Origin: Chrysemys picta bellii
Taxonomy: Eukaryota; Chordata; Testudines; Emydidae
Direction: 5' to 3'
DNA: 64,000 nt
NCBI RefSeq assembly: GCF_011386835.1
Contig: NC_088800.1
Coordinates: 20,450,572-20,514,571, forward strand
In this document: positions 57,963 to 64,000 of the stretch, in pieces
How the letters are laid out: each line of letters opens with the position of its first letter
How positions within the stretch are numbered: position 1 is the stretch's first letter
Position numbers and translations under genes: made by a program
Notes under the pieces: generated by a model
What the model saw: the letters and a program-made list of their open reading frames with translations, nothing else
Database searches by the model: none
Told to the model about the DNA's origin: nothing

Positions 57963-60900
57963 ATTATTATATGGTTGCTGGTATAACCAAAAAGAACATG
58001 TAATTCAGCGTAACATGACAAGACCACATGAAGACCACTGCATTGGATTTGGATTAGAAACTGTATATGCAAATAACAGGCATCTATTCCAAATATTATT
58101 TTGGCAAACACTAGTGGCTTTAAATCTATCCTAAAATATATTTTCAGTTTTTGCAAAGTGGCAGCAGTACAGTTACCTGACTAGCTGAATTATAAACCTA
58201 TTTCAGCAAAACCAAAATGTAAATTATTTCATAGCGGCAGCCAGCCAGCAGTGCTGAGGTTCAAACTTACACGCTCAGAGGGCGATAGCATTAAAAACAC
58301 AAGATGCTAGTATCTGAGCCAAGGTGTTGAGAGTCATGAGCTTTGCCCAAAATATGAGCACAAACATATGTTTAATTTAATTTTGAATACGGATTTAGAG
58401 TAAACACGGTTCTGGCAACCTTTATGAGACAAGTATATATGCTGATAGGTCTGTCCTTATAGAAGTATATTATTAATGTTGTACAATAGGTCTCAAAAAG
58501 GGATTATGCTGATTTTTTACAGCTTACATAGAACAATGGGGGAGCTGGTGTTCTACTTGGTATATTAGACCTCGCCTGAAGTTGTGCATTAGTAACAGCT
58601 GCCTTTTACAGACATGTGAACTGATCTAAATCCAAGAAGTCCTTGATTTTACCCTGTAGACCAACATTTCAACATTCTTTGTTTCTACTCTAAATTATAC
58701 AAAAAGATACAGAGCATTAGTTCTGCAGACTTGAAAAATCCTTGTGATGTTCAGTCACACCCACCGCAGCTATCACTCTCAGGGAAATGAAAGGTGATGA
58801 CACAAATATTGCTTTGTGACATCTGCAGGGTTATACTGGTCGGTTAAAGCAGCCAGGAAATATTAAGTAATTGGTATGAGATGGAAGGGCAAATAAAGGT
58901 CCTATAGGGAAAGGATCTAGGATATTATTTGGAGGAAAAGTTTCTGGAAATTCTTGCCATATTGGTGACATCTGGTGTAGGCCAACTGGGAAAAAAATCT
59001 CACTTGAAAACTCATCCATGACAGTGTTGGTTTACTAATAGACAGAGTAAGGCTGAGAAATCTCTTCCTTCCAATCCCATCCTCTGATTTAAGCACTGAT
59101 ATCCAGATAGAAAGAACCAACTATTTCTGGTACTTCTGTTTTCTAAAGTATTTCATCAGCCTTTCCCTCTCTTTATCCTTCCCAAAGTAGCCATTCCTGC
59201 CCCCTCCCTGACTCATCCATCCTACCTCGTCACACTTCTACATTTTGAGATGGAGATATAAATTCCAGCATGAGCAAACACAGTCAGCCCCACCCCCAAC
59301 CCCACCATGTTCTGATCCAGCTGGAATGCTAAAGCCACGGCAGCATGAGTGGAAGGAGAGGCTAGTCACCCTGAGTATATACTTGTCCAAGACACACTAT
59401 TTTTAGTGTACCAGCTTGATCAGAGCTAATGTGGAATTTACATCTTCAGCTTGAAATATTGGGCTTAACTACTTTCTCAGCCACGGAGTCACTTAGCCAG
59501 TCACAGCCAGTGCAAGGAGGAGAGGGGGAGTCTTGATATTGTGAAAAGAAGCCAGCTAAATGGAGAGGGAGGCTGAAAGGTCTTGGTATCTCAAGAGCAG
59601 CTTCTTTCTGGGGGGGCGGGCGGGGGGGCAGTAAGGGAGGGGTCGGAAAGCCTGAAGAGCAGCTGCTTTGGCTCTGCTGGTTATTGGGGACGGGAAGTAT
59701 AGTAAAGCAGAAGGAAACGCTTCTTGCAGTCCACCACAAGGGGTGCTGCTGTGCAACTCTCTGGTTAGCTCAGCAGCTCGCCAGGCAGAGAGGGCTGGAG
59801 TCTGCACAGACCTGCAGTTTGTGTACAGGAGGGGACAGGCTTGCCTTACGTGTAACTGGCTTTGTGTACAAATGTTTGGTCAGCTGGTAGCCCAGCTCAG
59901 GCGAGAGAGCATTACTGAATCAGGGTAATGGAACACATTTTAAAAACAAGAAAAGCTCATCGAGTTAGAACAGCATCACTTGAAGGTTGGCTCCATTCTC
60001 GCTGTACTCTCCCAGTATCATTCCTTGTCCTATCACAGCTGGCTCACTGGGATCACTGCTGTATCAGCATCACACTACTACAGAAAACACAGCTAGTGGG
60101 CAGCAAATGAAGACAAAAGGGACATGAACACAAGGGCTGGCAGTGTGTGAAGTTGATGGGGGTGTGAAGGGTGAGACAGAAATGAAAACTGCCCCAAGCT
60201 AATGGCCTAGAAAAGGGATGATTGTACAATCCCCATTGCCATCAAAATGTGCGCATTCCTGTGCACTAAAATAAAAAACCCAGTTTGTCTATAGACTGTT
60301 GAACTCTCCCTTCATTCTCTGCACAAATCTAGTATCACAGCCAGACTTCCTGGGCCCAAGCAGATGAGCGCTATGGAGGCAGCAATTAGTGCTGGTATCA
60401 TAGAAAGGATTCTGCACTTGTGCTGACTAGCACCATGGTCATAGCACAGAATTCTTTGCCTCGTATAGATAAGTCAAAATCATTCACTTCTTTAAAAGAA
60501 CAAGCACTCCTGTGAAAAAAAATTACAAAAATGTGTATGGAGCTTCGACGGGGAGGTTCTCTGTTTCCTGAGAACAACTAAATAATGTCCTCTGGGTTAC
60601 ATTACAGTTTTGTCTAAATATTTCACCTCCCTTGTCATTACTGATTGTTTCCATTTTAACAAATAAACATGTTGTTTCCCCAATCATTTAGCAGTATTCA
60701 GAATCCACCCACTGACTTACATTCCCATCCCACACAGATGTTAGGTTTTTTCCCCTTCAGTTCTCAGTAAGAATGCGGACGGAGTTTAGGAAAACAGTTT
60801 GTTTTATGCAAAGATGTACATAGCCTATGAAGCCAGTCTAAGGAGAGTGCTACAAATGTTTCGTTTTTATTTACCTATAAAACAGGCTTTCCCATAACCA

Positions 60901-61613
60901 AATTAGGTGAGCTGATTTTAATTTTTCATAAAGAGGGAATGGGATGTAGTTGCTAGAGAAGAGGACTGTGGGTCAGGTATAGAGGTGCGCGGAGCCCCTT
61001 CCCTCATTCCAGATTGTCCAGCTGTCTGCAAAATTTCCCGTCACTGTGTGCGTGCGCATTATGTGGTGCGGAACATAAATTCTTTGTGTTCATGCACAGG
61101 TAAAATCCTGTATTTGCACAAACTCACCTTTTCTTCATTGTGGTTCATTGCCCATGCCTAGGTGTTGCCTGTGAGTTCATAGTATCCCACTCTGGTTATT
61201 TTAAAGACATAGATTTACTGGATTTGACCTATATATGCTGTACACAGAGGGACAAATTCAGCTCTGATTTATGCCCCGTGTATCCTATCCTGTTGCCACT
61301 GCATGCATGCAACTTCTGTTGATGTCAGTGAGAGTTGTGTGGGGACTAGATAATCTCCTGTTCTTGCAACAGGTTTGCTTGAGGTACACATTAGGGCAGA
61401 ATTGGGCTCAGACTGTCACAGCATTGAAGATGAATGTTTATAAAAGTCAGATAACAAATGCAGCAGAAGATAAACCAGCCTTCTCCACAGCAGGTTCAGA
61501 GAATTGAGAAAAGTTCAGAATGTGTAACTCAGCCAGGACTCCCAGTGAGGTCAGTGGGAGTATCAGTTGAGTAAGGAGTGTGCAGCATTGAGCACCATGG
61601 GTGTAATAGAGAT

Positions 61614-61952
61614 ATGGCCAGCGTCAGGCTCACTGGGCCCAGGGCAGAAAGCCCAAGCCCTGCCATGAGGGGCTGAAGCCCAAGCCCAAAGGCTTCAACC
61701 CCACGCAGTGGGCGGGGCTCGGGCTTCCGCTTCAGCCCCACTCAGTCGTGGGGGTGGGCTCGGGCTTCCGCTTCAGCCCTGTGCGGTGGGTGCGGGGCTC
61801 AGCCTGCTCGGGCTTTCTGCCCTGAGCCCCAGGGAGTCTAAGGGTGCCAGTGCCAAAGCCCAAGCCATGCCACACAGGGTTGAAGCCGAAGCCCGAGCAA
61901 CTTAGCTTTGCAGGGCAATTGCTGTGCTTGCCACCCCCTAATGCCAGCCCTG
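61614..61952. mobile_element. GC-rich TIR element with internal repeats
   Basis: The left end tggccagcgtcag and the reverse complement of the right end cagggctggcattag are similar inverted termini. Two near-identical 23-bp units (61716-61738 and 61757-61779, each containing gggcttccgcttcag) lie 41 bp apart, and inverted 'gaagcccaagccc' motifs surround them. Non-coding. Confidence 0.5.
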
Positions 61953-64000
61953 AACAGAGAAATGAATTAGAGCAAAAAGCCCACTCCCGCCCATCCTTGT
62001 GAAGATGATTATATATAAAGGAGTGGTCAGTACGACTGTTAATTACTTCATACCTGAAAACAAACACATTGCAAAAGAGTATGGTAAAAGCAAGGACCCA
62101 GCCCTGCAGCTGTCACTCAAGAGCCATCCCATTGACTTGGAGTGGCCCTAACATTGCAGCTTGTAAAATGTGCTGCATTCTTAAGCCTGCTTCCCTCTCT
62201 TCCTTGCCCCTCCTCTAGCCTCCATCCATTAAAAACACGTTATGGCTCAGTCTGGTGGCACAGGAGAACTCTGATGTCAGTGAAACACATACATTTCCCC
62301 TTATGAATTTGGGAGCTGGCAATATCACGTCCAATACTAAATGATGATAATACATCAAGTGGGGGAAGTACAGAAAGTTGATGGTGTATGTCAAACACAT
62401 AAATTGACCCATGTAAAACTGGGAGATGCTCACAGTTATGTTGAATAAAAATCAAGACAGTTCCCAAAGGAAGGTAATGGTTTCCTAGGCCACTCACTGA
62501 TTGCCAGGGTCAGGAAGTCATGGGGATAAGACTAGGAGAAATTAAAGTTTTCCCCCCTAGGTTTCTCTAGTTGCGTCAGAGGATGAATTTCAGCTGAGCT
62601 CTACTTTTCTACACAAATCCATTTTCTGCAAATTGCTTCTGCTGACCCACCTGCTGATATGGGATTTTCTCCATCAGGCAGGGACCCAGGAGGACATATG
62701 CCATGTGACTTCTATGTGATCTTCTCCATGGGATCTGGGCACAAACTCAAAATACAAATGGAACATCAGTCTGATAAAGTTGACAGATTTGCAGAAAGAG
62801 CCAATAAATAAAAATCAGAAAATACTTTTACAGAAATTTGCAGACACGAAAATAATAAACAAAGCTGGTTCACAGGTTGATATTGGATTAAATTCACCCC
62901 TATAGACAGCATGCTCCAGGCCCTCTAGTCTACTTAAGCCCCACTGAAGCCCTTAATGTGAAGTGTAAATGGTTCATAGAACCTTGCATGGGTTCTGTGT
63001 CTGGGGGTGAGTGTGTAAGTTTTCATGGTCTTTCAGTGCATTAGCTTCAGGGTGATACTGCAGTCCAAATGTAAAAAAACATCATTTATTCATAAAGTCT
63101 GGCCTCCTTCTGCCACCGCCCTTGCTCCTGCCAGCACTGGTGGCATGGCTTCTCCCACTCCATACCGGTGCAAGGAAATACACAGGGTTAGGTGCTGATG
63201 ATGTACCACTAAATAGGTCTCTTCCATCTCTGCTTTCTGCCCTGGATTTTCAGAACATGCGGAAATACACATACATAATTGGTGTGTGTAGTCATTGTGC
63301 GCGCATCTTAGCTGGTTATTTGTTCATTCAGTTGCCATTTTTGTGAGCGTAAGTGCAGTAATTGCACATGCCAGTTGTGCATACATATTGTTGCTCATGC
63401 ACAATTGGAAACATTTGTGCCTCTGTGATTAATGGGAGACACCTTATTTATTACTTAAGGCATGAGAAAAATAAGTATTAAGAGACGTCAAAAAGAAGTA
63501 AAATAGCCAGCTGTAAATGAAGACTGACGGTTTGTCCCCACTGGGCCTGGAATTGCTATGATGTCAGAGCTGCCTGTTATTTACCATGAGCATAGTCATC
63601 TGCTATAGTCAGACAGCTCCCTTGGTGTTAATGGGAGTAATGTGATTACAAAGATGAGAACACGTGTGCTGCAGTGTGGGTGCACAATGGGACCAGCTGA
63701 GGATGCAGTGTGAGCCTTAAGATTGTAATTCCTTTGTTTTTCTTGGCTTCCCACAGAGTTATATTTAAAGGGAAACCTTCACACTGGAGGAAATTTAGGC
63801 AAAAAGAGAGTGTTTATACAGATCAGTGGCTCCACCTTGCTCTCTTTATTTTAGTAAGAATCCCACTGAAGTCAATGGGAATTTTGTTGGAGTAAAGTGT
63901 GGTGTCAAATTCTGACTTGGCTGGCATTTTCCTGTGTTCTCTTTGCCCCTGATTCTGGTACTCTTATTCCCAGTTGAGTGCTGCCTTACTCCTTGAGTAG

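Larger units (their letters stand above)
57744..64000 (+). other. FBN1: Intron 31 (5' part, at least 6,257 bp)
   Basis: Contains a short palindrome (57900-57962), a GC-rich repeated element (61614-61952) and fragments with the 'gaagtcaatggg' core near 61527-61585 and 63868. A C/G-rich patch near 59590-59650 has a G-run but no recognisable gene or promoter. No exon-like cbEGF sequence was seen up to 64000. Confidence 0.8.

Noticed and set aside
59590..59660. G-rich patch as a regulatory island
   Set aside because: Only a short G-run and moderate GC content, with no recognisable sites or gene start nearby.
57744..64000. Search for exon 32 (cbEGF18)
   Set aside because: No AG-flanked phase-1 segment with the D-x-N/D-E-C motif and six cysteines was found. 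The exon must lie beyond the window.

Overview
This window is a 64 kb interior piece of one vertebrate gene, fibrillin-1 (FBN1), read entirely on the + strand. I can place 24 consecutive coding exons, corresponding to human FBN1 exons 8 to 31 in the older 65-exon numbering. Together they carry 3,090 coding bases (1,030 codons, about 5% of the window). Every exon begins and ends in phase 1, has AG/GT splice borders and keeps the full cysteine complement of its domain. Both gene ends lie outside: the window opens in intron 7 and closes in intron 31. The order of protein domains is cbEGF2, TB1, proline-rich hinge, EGF4, cbEGF3-6, TB2, cbEGF7-9, hybrid domain 2, cbEGF10, TB3, cbEGF11-17. A proline-rich rather than glycine-rich linker after TB1, together with exon-by-exon resemblance to human FBN1, separates it from FBN2.

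The organism is most likely a turtle or tortoise (inference). The protein is tetrapod-like. The introns hold a CR1 LINE 3' tail, MIR-like SINE relics, hAT-like non-autonomous DNA transposons with 8-bp target duplications, and many short palindromic MITEs, several of which I recall as common in chelonian genomes. Introns are longer and more transposon-rich than is usual for birds.

Layout: 1-4657 intron 7, exon 8, intron 8 and exon 9; 4658-9771 intron 9, which holds MIR relics and a GC-rich 1.6 kb hAT-like element; 9772-13767 proline-rich exon 10, EGF4 and cbEGF3, with an 80-bp fold-back in intron 10; 13768-31893 cbEGF4-6 and TB2 in large introns; 31894-39003 cbEGF7-9 and hybrid 2, with a hAT-like element 20 bp past the exon 21 donor; 39004-49464 cbEGF10, TB3 and cbEGF11-15, including introns of only 95 and 150 bp; 49465-56465 a 7 kb intron packed with transposons; 56466-57743 cbEGF16-17; then more than 6 kb of intron 31.

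I found no RNA gene, second protein gene, promoter, CRISPR array or new enzymatic system. The unusual content is structural: fold-back repeats, transposons placed near splice sites, two elements with different ends sharing one interior, and a lineage-specific repeat inside the proline-rich exon. Long open frames in GC-rich repeats are not treated as genes.
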